Part shown: one piece after another, positions 51,173 through 60,172 of the stretch | How positions within the stretch are numbered: the first letter of the stretch is position 1 | How the letters are laid out: each line of letters begins with the position of its first letter | Source of the DNA: Flavobacterium sp. H122 | GTDB taxonomy: Bacteria; Bacteroidota; Bacteroidia; Flavobacteriales; Flavobacteriaceae | DNA length: 64,000 nt | Direction: 5' to 3' | Assembly: GCF_004959765.1 (NCBI RefSeq) | Contig: NZ_SJZD01000003.1 | Location: 218,367 to 282,366, forward strand | Position numbers and translations under genes: made by a program | The notes under the pieces: model-generated | What the model saw: the letters and a program-made list of their open reading frames with translations, nothing else | What the model was told of the DNA's origin: nothing | Database searches by the model: none

Positions 51173-51343
51173 ATGAAAAAAGTTTTAAAACTTGACGGGC
51201 TGGGTGTTTTGTCTGCTTCCCAGCAAAAGGAAATTTTAGGAGGTGTCCCAAAAGATTGGTTTAAGTGCTGTCTGAAAGAGGATTCTTTAGGGGATCCACC
51301 ATTAGGATGTGAAGCTTGGGTACTTTGCGACGGATATTATTAA
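51173..51343 (+). CDS. GG-leader Cys-rich peptide precursor (56 aa), 4-Cys core
   Basis: MKKVLKLDGLGVLSASQQKE followed by ILGG (residues 21-24), then the core VPKDWFKCCLKED... with four cysteines (CC, then C-x6-C near the end: CEAWVLC is C-x5-C). It lies 21 nt after the preceding gene. The leader keeps the spacing of hydrophobic residues (L/I at 5, 8, 13) and the Gln-Lys-Glu before GG, so the same C39 peptidase could read it. Confidence 0.8.
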   Translation: MKKVLKLDGLGVLSASQQKEILGGVPKDWFKCCLKEDSLGDPPLGCEAWVLCDGYY

Positions 51344-51354
51344 TTAACAATTTT

Positions 51355-51549
51355 ATGGAAATGAAAAGTTCAATTTTAAAATTAAACGGTGTGCAGCTGC
51401 TGTCAAAAGAAGAACAAAAGAAAATCGCCGGCGGAAGCAACTGTTGGGTTCAAGCTTGTGGAATAACAAAAGAACAATGTGTTGATGAACTGCAGGGTTT
51501 TTACAATAAAAACACTGGTTGCTGTGGTTATGTACCTTCTAATTGTTAA
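51355..51549 (+). CDS. GG-leader Cys-rich peptide precursor (64 aa), 6-Cys core
   Basis: Starts MEMKSSILKLNGVQLLSKEE with the double glycine KIAGG near residue 27; ATG 51361 is an equally good start. The core SNCWVQACGITKEQC... has six cysteines including a CC pair and a C-terminal Cys. It is 11 nt after the preceding gene and is closed by a terminator at 51577. Export by the ABC/HlyD pair in the main island is inferred, as no other C39 transporter is in the window. Confidence 0.8.
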   Translation: MEMKSSILKLNGVQLLSKEEQKKIAGGSNCWVQACGITKEQCVDELQGFYNKNTGCCGYVPSNC

Positions 51550-51576
51550 TCCAATATTTGAAGAAACCAAAAGAAG

Positions 51577-51606
51577 ACTGCCTGTGAATATCAGGCAGTT
51601 TTTTTA
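51577..51606 (+). terminator. Terminator of the distal peptide cluster
   Basis: ACTGCCTG (51577-51584) and CAGGCAGT (51592-51599) with loop TGAATAT, then T residues. The stem is the same as in the terminator at 9630, which ends peptide block 2. Confidence 0.9.
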
Positions 51607-51638
51607 TACTTTATATTTAGTGTGCTTCTTCATTATAA

Positions 51639-52091
51639 CTATTCATTATCCGCTGCATACCATTCAGCAAATGAAGTTTCTGTTTCCTGCAGTCTTAGAG
51701 AATGAAGCTGAACAGATTTTGGAAGACGACTTTTAATCTTTGCTGCAAAGTCAATCACCATGTTTTCACTTGTAGGTTGATAATCTACTAATATTACATG
51801 ATGACCACGGCTTTTCAGTTCGTTTGCAAGTTCAATATGGGGAGTTGTAGCATTGAATACGGTAGCGTGGTCAAAAACGTCTACAATGTCTTCTTTTACA
51901 ATTTTCTTTAAATCTGAAAAATCAATTACCATTCCATATTTAACATTGCTGCGGTCAGTAATAGGTGAACCTATAACCGTTACAGAAAGTTTGTAGCTGT
52001 GTCCGTGAACATTTTTGCATTTGCCGTCATAACCAAATAATGCATGTCCGGTTTCAAAATTAAATTGCTTGGTAATTCGAATTTTACTCAT
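51639..52091 (-). CDS. queD: 6-carboxy-5,6,7,8-tetrahydropterin synthase (QueD type)
   Basis: Second step of queuosine/7-deazapurine synthesis. The zinc ligands lie in FNFETGHALFG and NVHGHSYKL (HGH), with the catalytic Cys in GKCKNVHGH, the DHATVF motif near residue 75 and the glutamate in RLQETETSFAEW at the C terminus. 150 residues, close to the family. It converges on the distal peptide cluster. No queuosine genes are adjacent. Confidence 0.92.
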   Translation of the reverse strand: MSKIRITKQFNFETGHALFGYDGKCKNVHGHSYKLSVTVIGSPITDRSNVKYGMVIDFSDLKKIVKEDIVDVFDHATVFNATTPHIELANELKSRGHHVILVDYQPTSENMVIDFAAKIKSRLPKSVQLHSLRLQETETSFAEWYAADNE

Positions 52092-52122
52092 AATATAAAT
52101 ACTTGATGCAAAGGTATAAAAA

Positions 52123-52150
52123 AAGAAAGCGCTCGCAATGCGAACGCTTT
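52123..52150 (-). terminator. Terminator of rplU-rpmA
   Basis: On the minus strand AAAGCGTTCGCA and TGCGAGCGCTTT pair with one bulge/mismatch, followed by CTTTTTTTATA. It stands between rpmA and queD. Confidence 0.8.
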
Positions 52151-52170
52151 ATACTTTAAGTTCTTAAAGA

Positions 52171-52431
52171 CTAAGCTTCAAAAGGAACAATAGAAACAAA
52201 TGATTTGTTTTCTCCTTTTTTCTGGAACTTCACTACGCCGTCAACTTTAGCATGTAAAGTATGATCTTTCCCCATGTAAACATTTTCACCTGGGTTGTGC
52301 TTAGAACCTCTTTGTCTTACGATGATATTACCAGCCATTGCAGCTTGGCCACCAAAGATCTTAACGCCTAAACGTTTCGATTCTGATTCTCTACCATTCT
52401 TCGAACTACCGACACCTTTCTTGTGAGCCAT
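52171..52431 (-). CDS. rpmA: 50S ribosomal protein L27
   Basis: 86 residues starting [20 protein letters not shown], the normal L27 start without the cleavable extension of Firmicutes, then [21 protein letters not shown] and [10 protein letters not shown]. It is the second gene of the rplU-rpmA pair, 25 nt after rplU. Confidence 0.98.
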   Translation of the reverse strand: MAHKKGVGSSKNGRESESKRLGVKIFGGQAAMAGNIIVRQRGSKHNPGENVYMGKDHTLHAKVDGVVKFQKKGENKSFVSIVPFEA

Positions 52432-52456
52432 GATGTATTGGTTTTATAAGTTAATA

Positions 52457-52885
52457 TTATTCGTTAGTATCTTCTTTTTTAGCTTTAGCAGCTTTCTTTT
52501 TAGGAGCAGTTTCATCTGCAGCTACTTCAGCTTTAGGAGCAGTTTCTTTTTTAGGAGCAGCTTTTTTTGCACCTGAAGCAGAAATTCCTTCAACTAAAAT
52601 TTGTGTAAGATACTGTCTGTGACCGTTTCTTTTTTTGTAACCTTTTCTTCTTTTCTTTTTGAAAACAATTACTTTATCACCTTTTAAGTGTTGTAACACT
52701 TTAGCTTCTACTGAAGCACCTTCTATAGCTGGGGCGCCTAAAGTTACGTTTCCGTTATCATCTAATAAAAGAACTTTATCAAAAGAAACTTTTGATCCTT
52801 CTTCATTAGCTAGACGGTGTACGAATACTTTTTGGTCTTTGCTTACTTTAAATTGTTGCCCTGCTATCTCTACGATTGCGTACAT
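52457..52885 (-). CDS. rplU: 50S ribosomal protein L21 with Lys/Ala-rich tail
   Basis: Residues 1-103 are the L21 core ([40 protein letters not shown]). About 40 extra residues of Lys, Ala, Glu and Pro follow, for a total of 142. It heads the rplU-rpmA unit. Confidence 0.97.
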   Translation of the reverse strand: MYAIVEIAGQQFKVSKDQKVFVHRLANEEGSKVSFDKVLLLDDNGNVTLGAPAIEGASVEAKVLQHLKGDKVIVFKKKRRKGYKKRNGHRQYLTQILVEGISASGAKKAAPKKETAPKAEVAADETAPKKKAAKAKKEDTNE

Positions 52886-52916
52886 AACAATGATGTTTAA
52901 TTAAATTTTAAGTGTG

Positions 52917-52946
52917 CAAATATACAACTTATATCGATATCAACAA
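52917..52946 (-). promoter_or_regulatory. Promoter of rplU-rpmA
   Basis: On the minus strand TTG (52946-52944), an exact 19-nt spacer and TATATTTG (52924-52917), 31 nt upstream of the ATG at 52885. Confidence 0.75.
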
Positions 52947-53486
52947 CGTATGAATAAAAAAAATATTTTTCAAATGAAAAAAATTGTAATTCCTTTATAT
53001 ACAACTGTTTATTAATGACTTTTTAAAAGCAAAAAATTAAATTTTTCATAATAGCTTTTTCTCATTTCTGTTCACCGTAATTTGCTTGATACTTAACTTA
53101 AGTATTAAGCTTTTATAGATAATGAAGTTGTTCTTCATAGTTTTTACTGTATCGATTTAAAGTGTTAGGTTTATATGTATGATTGAATTGAAGTATAATG
53201 TTCCGAAATTGTTCATAATGAATTAATATTCTTGTTATGGTAGAGGAAATTGTTTTTATTAACTTCTGGTCCAGAAGGTTATTATTTTGACATGATGAAG
53301 ATCTTTTTATTACCAAAAAAGGTAGGTCTCATCGCTAAAAATCGTGAAGCGTTTGTCTCAAAAATTAATGAGGTAAAAAAAACATAAGAAATTTCATGCA
53401 TTTCGTCGATTTTATTTTTAACTCTACTAATTTTTGCTTAATATTATTAAGTGTTTATAAAATATTAACTAAATGTATTGTTTGTG
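52947..53486. other. Intergenic region without a confident gene
   Basis: About 540 AT-rich bases. A 67-codon minus-strand frame (53316-53113) and a 30-codon plus-strand frame near 53293 show no domain or convincing start context, and I do not call them. The stretch near 53480 (TATTGTTTG) is only a weak match to a -7 box. Confidence 0.4.
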
Positions 53487-54083
53487 ATGAGAAAATTACT
53501 TTTGTCATTATGGCTTGTAATACTTTTTGGAGCTATTTCAGTTTTATTTTGGAGAAATGAATACAAATATAGTTTGCCAACTCCAATTCCTGAAAACTAT
53601 AAGGAAATTGCCATAGGCGATCAAATTGATTTTGGGAAATTGATAAAATTTGAAAATAAGCCGGTTTTTATTCATTTTTTTAATCCTAATTGTCCTTGTT
53701 CAAGATTTAATGTGCCTCATGTGAGGAGCCTTATAAAAAAATACGAAAAGGCAATTGATTTTAAAATTGTAGTGCTTAACAAGGAGAAAGATTTTAGTGT
53801 TCGGGAAATTCAAGAAAAGTTTGATTCTAAAGTGCCAGTATTCTTTGATGAGACCATTGCAAAAAACTGTGGAGTCTTTTCAACACCTCAGGCAGTATTG
53901 ATAGATGCTACTCACCATCTCTATTATAGAGGAAACTATAACAAAACTAGATATTGTACAAACGCTGACAGTAACTATGCTCAAATGGCGATAGACTCAC
54001 TTATATATAAAAGCGATAAGCCAATGTTTGATACTTTAGCTTTAAGAGCATATGGATGCTCGTTACCCAAGTGTACCAAATAA
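53487..54083 (+). CDS. Membrane-anchored thioredoxin-fold protein
   Basis: 198 residues: an N-terminal hydrophobic signal-anchor (MRKLLLSLWLVILFGAISVLF), then a thioredoxin/AhpC-like fold outside the membrane. The active-site-like motif is NPNCPCSRFN near residue 74, with CPC in place of CxxC, plus KNCGVFSTPQAVLID with the cis-Pro, and two C-terminal cysteines in YGCSLPKC. A thiol role such as peptide or cytochrome maturation is likely, but the partner is unknown. The frame reaches back to a TTG at 53478, but ATG 53487 gives the better signal sequence. It is followed 29 nt later by the membrane sensor gene. Confidence 0.75.
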   Translation: MRKLLLSLWLVILFGAISVLFWRNEYKYSLPTPIPENYKEIAIGDQIDFGKLIKFENKPVFIHFFNPNCPCSRFNVPHVRSLIKKYEKAIDFKIVVLNKEKDFSVREIQEKFDSKVPVFFDETIAKNCGVFSTPQAVLIDATHHLYYRGNYNKTRYCTNADSNYAQMAIDSLIYKSDKPMFDTLALRAYGCSLPKCTK

Positions 54084-54112
54084 TCAAATATTAACAAACA
54101 AACCTAATTATT

Positions 54113-54967
54113 ATGAAGCCAAAAGCAACCTTGAATGAACAAGATTACATTCATCATTTTATGTCTACAATGACTCAAAGGTCAGACACTATTATTAACT
54201 ATATTCTTGCAATTTACTATCTTTTCGGGATTGCAATAGCATATAAATATGATACATGGGAAATTGGAATAGGTGTAGGAACATTGAATTTGATAATTTA
54301 TTATTCTACTAAATTTTTCTTGAAAAAATCAAAAGCATATCAGTATATACTAAGTGTGGTTTTGGCTATTTTCATGGCACAATATATTTATCAAATGCAC
54401 GGGATGTTTGAAATGCATTTTACCGTTTTTATTGCGAGTACCATTTTAATTATTTATCAAGATTGGAAATTGCAATTACCGCTTACTTTTCTGGTTGTTT
54501 TGCATCATGGGGGATTAGCTTATTTACAGAATAATATTTATACGGATCCTAAAGGTCTACAAGTTTATTTTTCACAGGTTAATTTTGATACTGAGACTTT
54601 TCTTATCCATGTAGTTCTGGCTGCAGTTGTGTTTTTTATGAATGGTTATTGGGCTTATTATTTTAAAGAACATAGTAAAAATCATATTTCTAAAATATCA
54701 GGGGAGTATGAAGTAGAAAATATCAAATTAGCCTCAGCTAAATACTCTACAGCTTCGCAAAATCAAGAATTTAGTAATTTTGTTTATAATACTTCTCAGA
54801 ATTTGAAATTCCCTTTAAGTTCGGTTTTAAGTGCTATCGATGTTGCTAAAACAAAAACTGACAACGATGAGATTATTGCTCATTTTGAACAAATTAAAGA
54901 AGAGACGAAAAAAATCGACACTTTAGTTAATGATATTTTTATCAAATCAATAGCGATTAAAAATTAA
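54113..54967 (+). CDS. Membrane sensor-like protein with degenerate histidine-kinase dimerisation domain
   Basis: 284 residues. Six to seven membrane helices occupy residues 25-195 and include MHGMFEMHFTVFIAS and the HH pair in VVLHHGGLAYLQ. These resemble the membrane input domain found before MCP, GGDEF or kinase outputs. Residues 195-284 are helical and look like a HisKA dimerisation region, but the H-box reads TSQNLKFPLSSVL, with Gln229 in place of the phospho-accepting His, and no ATPase domain follows. It therefore cannot be an ordinary kinase. The next gene encodes a lone Aer-type PAS domain; the two may work together (inference). Confidence 0.7.
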   Translation: MKPKATLNEQDYIHHFMSTMTQRSDTIINYILAIYYLFGIAIAYKYDTWEIGIGVGTLNLIIYYSTKFFLKKSKAYQYILSVVLAIFMAQYIYQMHGMFEMHFTVFIASTILIIYQDWKLQLPLTFLVVLHHGGLAYLQNNIYTDPKGLQVYFSQVNFDTETFLIHVVLAAVVFFMNGYWAYYFKEHSKNHISKISGEYEVENIKLASAKYSTASQNQEFSNFVYNTSQNLKFPLSSVLSAIDVAKTKTDNDEIIAHFEQIKEETKKIDTLVNDIFIKSIAIKN

Positions 54968-55208
54968 GCCTGTAGACAAAATTAAATTTGCAAGAAAAAA
55001 CTTAAAAATCATTTATTTTATTCTGTTGCATTTGTATATTTGTGTAGCATCGATTAGCTGTTGATATAGTTTTATATTCTAAATTTGATCGTTTCTTGTT
55101 TTTTAGAATTTGATGCAAACATATTTTATAAGTTAATAAATGATAAAGAATAAATAGATGTAATAATAATCAATATAAAAAACTAACAAACATTCTTAAT
55201 TAAAACTT

Positions 55209-55799
55209 ATGGAAACAAGAACACCTAAGCCAATTCCGTCAGAAAGAGAAGTAGATTGGGACAAAAATAAAATTTTGTTAAGTAAAACAGATAGAAAAGG
55301 AACTATTTTGTACGCGAATGAGGATTTTATCGATGTTTCCGGTTATGATGAATTTGAGTTAATTGGTCAGCCTCACAACATTGTTAGACATCCGGATATG
55401 CCTAAAGTTATATTTAAAATTTTATGGGATAATATTAAAGGAGGGAAAGATGTTCATGCTATTTTGAAAAATATGTCAAAAACAGGAAGATATTATTGGG
55501 TGGTTACACAATTTAAGATTATTTCTGATTCTGATGGCGAAATTGTTGGCTATCTGGGCACTAGAAAATCTGTTTCTCAAGATATAGTGACAAAATTTAT
55601 TGAACCGTTATACAAAAAATTATTACATATTGAACATGCTAGTGGACTATCTGCATCCGAAGATTATTTGATAGGATTCCTAGAAGAGCGTAGTAAAACT
55701 TATAATGAATACATAGATAATTTAATAGGTACCGGAAAAGACGAAAAAGGAAAACCTAAAGCAAGTTTTTTAGGGGGGCTTTTTGGAAATAAAAAATAG
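55209..55799 (+). CDS. Lone Aer-type PAS domain protein
   Basis: 196 residues. Residues 15-130 are a PAS domain of the aerotaxis receptor type: TDRKGTILYANEDFIDVSGY, GQPHNIVRHPDMP and GRYYWVVTQFKI, which in Aer bind FAD and sense redox or oxygen. The rest is a helical tail ending in a Gly/Lys-rich stretch (FLGGLFGNKK). There is no membrane segment, MCP signalling domain or kinase. It is separated by 241 nt from the sensor-like gene upstream and is followed by a strong terminator. FAD binding is probable, not shown. Confidence 0.85.
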   Translation: METRTPKPIPSEREVDWDKNKILLSKTDRKGTILYANEDFIDVSGYDEFELIGQPHNIVRHPDMPKVIFKILWDNIKGGKDVHAILKNMSKTGRYYWVVTQFKIISDSDGEIVGYLGTRKSVSQDIVTKFIEPLYKKLLHIEHASGLSASEDYLIGFLEERSKTYNEYIDNLIGTGKDEKGKPKASFLGGLFGNKK

Positions 55800-55820
55800 A
55801 TAAAAGAATTTTAAATAAAA

Positions 55821-55850
55821 AAACCGACTTAGTTATAAGTCGGTTTTTTT
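55821..55850 (+). terminator. Terminator of the PAS gene
   Basis: AAACCGACTT (55821-55830) pairs with AAGTCGGTTT (55837-55846), then T residues. Confidence 0.9.
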
Positions 55851-55857
55851 ATTTTTG
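55850..55857 (+). promoter_or_regulatory. -7 box directly before the TatD-family gene
   Basis: TATTTTTG matches TAnnTTTG but ends only 4 nt before the ATG at 55862, so the mRNA would be nearly or fully leaderless. Confidence 0.5.
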
Positions 55858-55861
55858 TTGC

Positions 55862-56629
55862 ATGATTTTGACTGATACCCATACTCATTTATATTCATCG
55901 CAATTTGCTGAAGACAGACAGGAGGTGATTCAAGCGGCTATAGATAAAGGTGTTGCTCGTTTTTTTATCCCTGCTATTGATTCGTCATATGCGAATCGTA
56001 TGTATGATTTAGAAGCACAATATTCTGAAAATATCTTTTTGATGATGGGTCTGCATCCGTGTTATGTTAAAGAAAATTACGAAGAGGAATTGGCTTTTGT
56101 TGAGGCAGAGTTTGCAAGAAGAAAATTTTACGCAGTAGGTGAGATAGGAATCGACTTGTATTGGGATAAAACTACATTGGAGATTCAAAAAGTTGCATTT
56201 CAACGCCAAATCCAATTAGCTAAAAAGTATAAGTTGCCTATTAATATTCATTGTAGAGACGCTTTTAATGAAATTTTTGAAGTTTTGGAATTAGAAAAGG
56301 ATGATGATTTATTTGGAATCTTCCATTGTTTTTCAGGTGATTTGGAACAAGCTCAAAAAGCAATCTCTTATGGAATGAAATTGGGTATTGGTGGCGTAGT
56401 CACTTTTAAGAATGGAAAAATTGACCAGTTTTTGAATCAAATAGATATCAAGCATATTGTTCTTGAGACTGACGCTCCTTATTTAGCACCTGTACCACAT
56501 AGAGGTAAACGTAATGAAAGTGCTTACGTGACTTTGGTTGCGCAAAAGCTTTCTGAGCTTTATGGTCTTTCTATTGAAGAAATAGCAAGAATTACAACGA
56601 ATAATTCTAAAGAGATTTTTGGAATTTAA
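55862..56629 (+). CDS. TatD-family metal-dependent hydrolase
   Basis: DNase-like TIM barrel, 255 residues. The first metal motif DTHTHLYS is at residues 5-12, then EIGIDLYWDKT near 93, NIHCRDAF near 125, HCFSGDLEQA near 155 and the last ligand in LETDAPYLAP near 200. All are present, so it should be active on DNA or small phosphoesters. It is probably the first gene of a unit with the acyltransferase and asparaginase downstream. Confidence 0.94.
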   Translation: MILTDTHTHLYSSQFAEDRQEVIQAAIDKGVARFFIPAIDSSYANRMYDLEAQYSENIFLMMGLHPCYVKENYEEELAFVEAEFARRKFYAVGEIGIDLYWDKTTLEIQKVAFQRQIQLAKKYKLPINIHCRDAFNEIFEVLELEKDDDLFGIFHCFSGDLEQAQKAISYGMKLGIGGVVTFKNGKIDQFLNQIDIKHIVLETDAPYLAPVPHRGKRNESAYVTLVAQKLSELYGLSIEEIARITTNNSKEIFGI

Positions 56630-56734
56630 TGTTATTTATTTGTTAGGTTTTTTAGAAATTAGTAGGAATTTGATAATATATAACTTGAAATTGGGTAAAT
56701 TTTCGTTCATTTGTAAGAGAAAATTGTAATTGAA

Positions 56735-57871
56735 ATGTCAAAATTTGATGCCATTCGACCTTACTATGATGCCGAAGTAAATCTGGCTTTGCAAGACGCA
56801 GTAAATCATCCTATTATGAAGGCGATGATGAATTTTACTTTTCCCGGAGTTGATGATGAAGTATGGCAAAACCAATTGCGAAAGACACATTCAATAAGGG
56901 ATTTTCAGTGTAATTTTATTTACGAAGCGATTCAAAAAGTTGTACAAAAGAGTTCTGATGGATTGTCAACTTCAGGTTTTGAAAAGTTAGAGCCTAATGC
57001 TTCGTATCTTTTTATTTCTAATCATAGGGATATTATTCTTGATACTTCTTTACTAAATATTTCACTTTTTGATTATGGGCTGGTGATGACAGCTTCTGCA
57101 ATTGGTGATAATTTGGTTAAAAAAGATTTTCTTCGTTCGTTATCACGTTTAAATAGGAATTTTGTTGTGCAACGAGGTTTGCCACCACGTGAATTATTGC
57201 AAAGCTCTCAATTAATGTCTGAATATATTGAGCAATTGTTGCTTCGTGAAAACAGATCGGTTTGGATTGCGCAAAGAGAAGGAAGAACGAAAGACGGAAA
57301 TGATGCAACCCATACAGGTGTATTGAAAATGCTTGCGATGGCAGCCGGCAACAGAGATGTTATTGATTATTTCAGGCAGATAAAAATAGTACCGGTTTCA
57401 ATTTCCTACGAATATGACCCTACAGATGCTTTGAAAATGCCTCAGTTAATGGCTGAAGCCAATAATGAAGTATATGTTAAAAGTTCAAATGAGGATTTTA
57501 ATAATATACTTAGTGGTATTATTGGACAGAAAAGGCATATTCATATCCATGTTGGAGATATTCTGGATAGTGAATTGGATATAATTAAAGCAGAAAATTC
57601 CAATTCGAATAAGCAAATACAGGCAATTGTGCAGTTGATAGATGATGCTATTCTGCAGTCGTATCATTTATGGCCGACTAATTTTATTGCCTATGATCTG
57701 CTTTTTAAAACCGACAGATTCAAAGACAGATATACTGAGCAGGAGAAGTCATTATTCGGCCGCAGGTTGGAAATGCGAATCGATGGTAAAAACCAACAAA
57801 TGGTGGAAGGATTCCTGTCAATGTATGCAAATCCTGTGGTTAATAAACTAAAATATGACAACAATATCTAA
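56735..57871 (+). CDS. Glycerol/lyso-phospholipid acyltransferase-like protein
   Basis: 378 residues of the PlsC-like superfamily. The acceptor motif appears as SNHRDIILD (an H-x5-D spacing in place of the common H-x4-D) near residue 95, and the second block as AQREGRTKDG near 188, then VPVSISYEYDP. No membrane anchor is evident. A role in phospholipid or aminolipid acylation is likely; the substrate is unknown. The last 17 nt overlap the asparaginase gene, so the two are translationally coupled. Confidence 0.82.
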   Translation: MSKFDAIRPYYDAEVNLALQDAVNHPIMKAMMNFTFPGVDDEVWQNQLRKTHSIRDFQCNFIYEAIQKVVQKSSDGLSTSGFEKLEPNASYLFISNHRDIILDTSLLNISLFDYGLVMTASAIGDNLVKKDFLRSLSRLNRNFVVQRGLPPRELLQSSQLMSEYIEQLLLRENRSVWIAQREGRTKDGNDATHTGVLKMLAMAAGNRDVIDYFRQIKIVPVSISYEYDPTDALKMPQLMAEANNEVYVKSSNEDFNNILSGIIGQKRHIHIHVGDILDSELDIIKAENSNSNKQIQAIVQLIDDAILQSYHLWPTNFIAYDLLFKTDRFKDRYTEQEKSLFGRRLEMRIDGKNQQMVEGFLSMYANPVVNKLKYDNNI

Positions 57872-58889
57872 ACCTAATATTTTATTACTCTACACAGGAG
57901 GTACTATTGGTATGGTTAAAGATACTGATACCGGTGCCTTGGTTGCTTTTAACTTTAATAAATTACTGAAAAATATTCCTGAGTTAAAACTTCTGGATTG
58001 TAATATAGCTACTATTTCATTTGATAAGCCCATTGATTCTTCAAATATGAACATTGAAGGATGGGTGAAAATTGCTCAGATGATTGAGGATAACTATCAG
58101 CAGTATGATGGTTTTGTGGTGCTGCATGGTTCGGATACTATGTCGTATTCGGCTTCTGCATTAAGTTTTATGTTGGAAAATCTTGAAAAGCCTGTTGTTT
58201 TTACCGGCTCACAATTACCTATTGGAGATTTGCGTACTGATGCCAAAGAAAATCTGATAACAGCTATTCAGGTTGCATCTCTGCAGGAAAACGGAAAACC
58301 TCAGGTGGCTGAAGTCTGTTTGTATTTTGAATATAAATTATATAGAGGGAATCGTACTACTAAAATAAGTGCTGAACATTTCAATGCTTTTACATCACCA
58401 AATTTCCCAAGTCTGGCAGAGTCCGGTGTGCATTTGAAAGTTAATGAAGAGTATCTTTTTAAAAAAAATAGTACAAAGCAACTACAGGTCAATTCTAAAT
58501 TCGATGCGAATGTGGCAATAGTTAAAATTTTTCCCGGCTTGAACGAGTCAGTAATTAAAGCTATTTTGTCAATCCCGGATTTAAAAGGTGTGGTTCTTGA
58601 AACTTATGGTTCAGGTAATGCGCCAACAGAAGACTGGTTTGTAGGTCAATTGGAAGAAGCAATTAAAAAAGGAATACATATAATTAATGTAACCCAATGT
58701 TCGGGCGGCAGTGTTAATATGGGGCAGTATGAGACCAGTTCGCAGTTGAAGCAAATAGGTGTAATATCAGGGAAAGATATAACTACAGAGGCTGCAATAA
58801 CAAAATTAATGTATTTATTAGGTCAAAATGTTGCAGGTAACGTTTTTAAGACTATTTTTGAAACCTCTTTAAGAGGAGAGATGGAATAA
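57855..58889 (+). CDS. ansA: Type I L-asparaginase
   Basis: Cytoplasmic asparaginase, 344 residues, no signal peptide. The first catalytic Thr is in LLYTGGTIGM (residues 11-20), the second motif in VLHGSDTMSYSASAL near 90, and TGSQLPIGDLRTDAKENL follows. It overlaps the acyltransferase gene by 17 nt and is followed after 8 nt by tRNA-Ser. Confidence 0.95.
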   Translation: MTTISKPNILLLYTGGTIGMVKDTDTGALVAFNFNKLLKNIPELKLLDCNIATISFDKPIDSSNMNIEGWVKIAQMIEDNYQQYDGFVVLHGSDTMSYSASALSFMLENLEKPVVFTGSQLPIGDLRTDAKENLITAIQVASLQENGKPQVAEVCLYFEYKLYRGNRTTKISAEHFNAFTSPNFPSLAESGVHLKVNEEYLFKKNSTKQLQVNSKFDANVAIVKIFPGLNESVIKAILSIPDLKGVVLETYGSGNAPTEDWFVGQLEEAIKKGIHIINVTQCSGGSVNMGQYETSSQLKQIGVISGKDITTEAAITKLMYLLGQNVAGNVFKTIFETSLRGEME

Positions 58890-58897
58890 ATAAAAAT

Positions 58898-58984
58898 AGA
58901 GAGGTGTCCGAGTGGTTGAAGGAGCAAGCCTGGAAAGTTTGTATGTGGGTAACTGCATCGTGGGTTCGAATCCCATCCTCTCTG
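58898..58984 (+). tRNA. tRNA-Ser (GGA)
   Basis: 87 nt with acceptor AGAGAGG/CCTCTCT, a long variable arm as usual for Ser, anticodon stem CAAGC/GTTTG around CTGGAAA (anticodon GGA) and T arm GGGTTCGAATCCC. It starts 8 nt after the asparaginase gene, so it may be co-transcribed. Confidence 0.94.
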
Positions 58985-60172
58985 CAAGCCAAAAGGCAAA
59001 TTAGAACTGACAAACTTTTAAATAATAGATATTAAGGTTTTTTTAGTGAAATGGCTTTTTTAACTTAATAATCTCAAATGAGTTTTTAGAGTTCTTAAAA
59101 TTAATTTCAAGATATTGTTTGGTTTGTGGGCAGAAAAACTAAAATGAAAGATTGTAATGACTTCACTAGAAACCTGACCATAAACCACTATAATTTTAAA
59201 AGTAAGAATTACGTTTTTAAGCTTTCCAATCTCAATGATGATTCTCACGAAAAAAATTTGCTGAACCACTTTAAGCATGAAATTTGGAGCAATAAAAGCA
59301 TTTCCATCACCAATACCTCTATCGTTAAAAGCATCATTAAATAATATAATTTTACAAAGTTTTTTTATGCTTTGAATAGCAAGGGAAATTGAAAACCTTC
59401 TATAAAGATAAAGAAATCCTTATGCTCCAAACTATAATGTTAAAGGCAAATTTTAGTTTCATAACAAAACCTCGACTTTATCAGAGATATTTTTACTATC
59501 CGAAAAATTAGATGTAGTAAAACACAATAACTCAGTTGCTGAACTATTTTTTATGTTATTGATAACTATTTAATTAAGACTTGTTGAAAGGTATAATTTG
59601 AGTTTGCTAAACAAGGTGAAGTATAACATAATTATATCCAAAAATCAAATCTACAATATTGTTTATCTGGTTATTGTTTTGACGATTTTGTAGCCGGACA
59701 ACAAATCAAAATGATAGGAAGAAACTTTTTTCAATGTCATAACAGGATACTCATTTTACACTCTTAGTTTTTTTAATTGAATCAGTAAAACAAACAGGAC
59801 AGCAAATATTTTAGCTTCAGAAATTTAAAAAATACCACTGCTAACATACTTCAATTATGGATGTTAAGTGTATTTAATTAACCAGAATTTAAAATATAAG
59901 AGATAAAAGTGTCTTAAAGAAATGTTATATAATATTTAAAAAAAAGCGTAACATATTGGTAATTAGTAGTTTGTATTGTATAGGAAAAATTTTGTTAATT
60001 TTTAGTTTGTAGAAATGTTTTTAATCTATTTTAGCGCTTCGAAAAACTAACTAAAATGTGGCAAAATAATACAAATTTAATTTTAGATGTTGGGGAAAAG
60101 TTAAGTGTATTTATATTGAACTATAAATCTTTAATATAGGGAAATTCACTATAAATTTATTTTAACTTATTT
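58985..60172. other. Gene-poor region between tRNA-Ser and the polyketide synthase
   Basis: About 1.19 kb of AT-rich DNA. The only sizeable frames are 59144-59344 (66 codons, plus strand, Asn/Lys/Ser-rich) and an opposite frame over the same place; neither shows a domain. No clear terminator, IS end or direct repeat of the tRNA 3' end was found by eye. The length and position next to a tRNA fit the edge of an acquired island, but this is not shown. Confidence 0.5.

Noticed and set aside
53113..53316. 67-codon minus-strand frame upstream of the thioredoxin-fold gene
   Set aside because: No domain, no promoter or signal, and Asn/Ile/Leu-rich translation as expected of AT-rich noncoding DNA.
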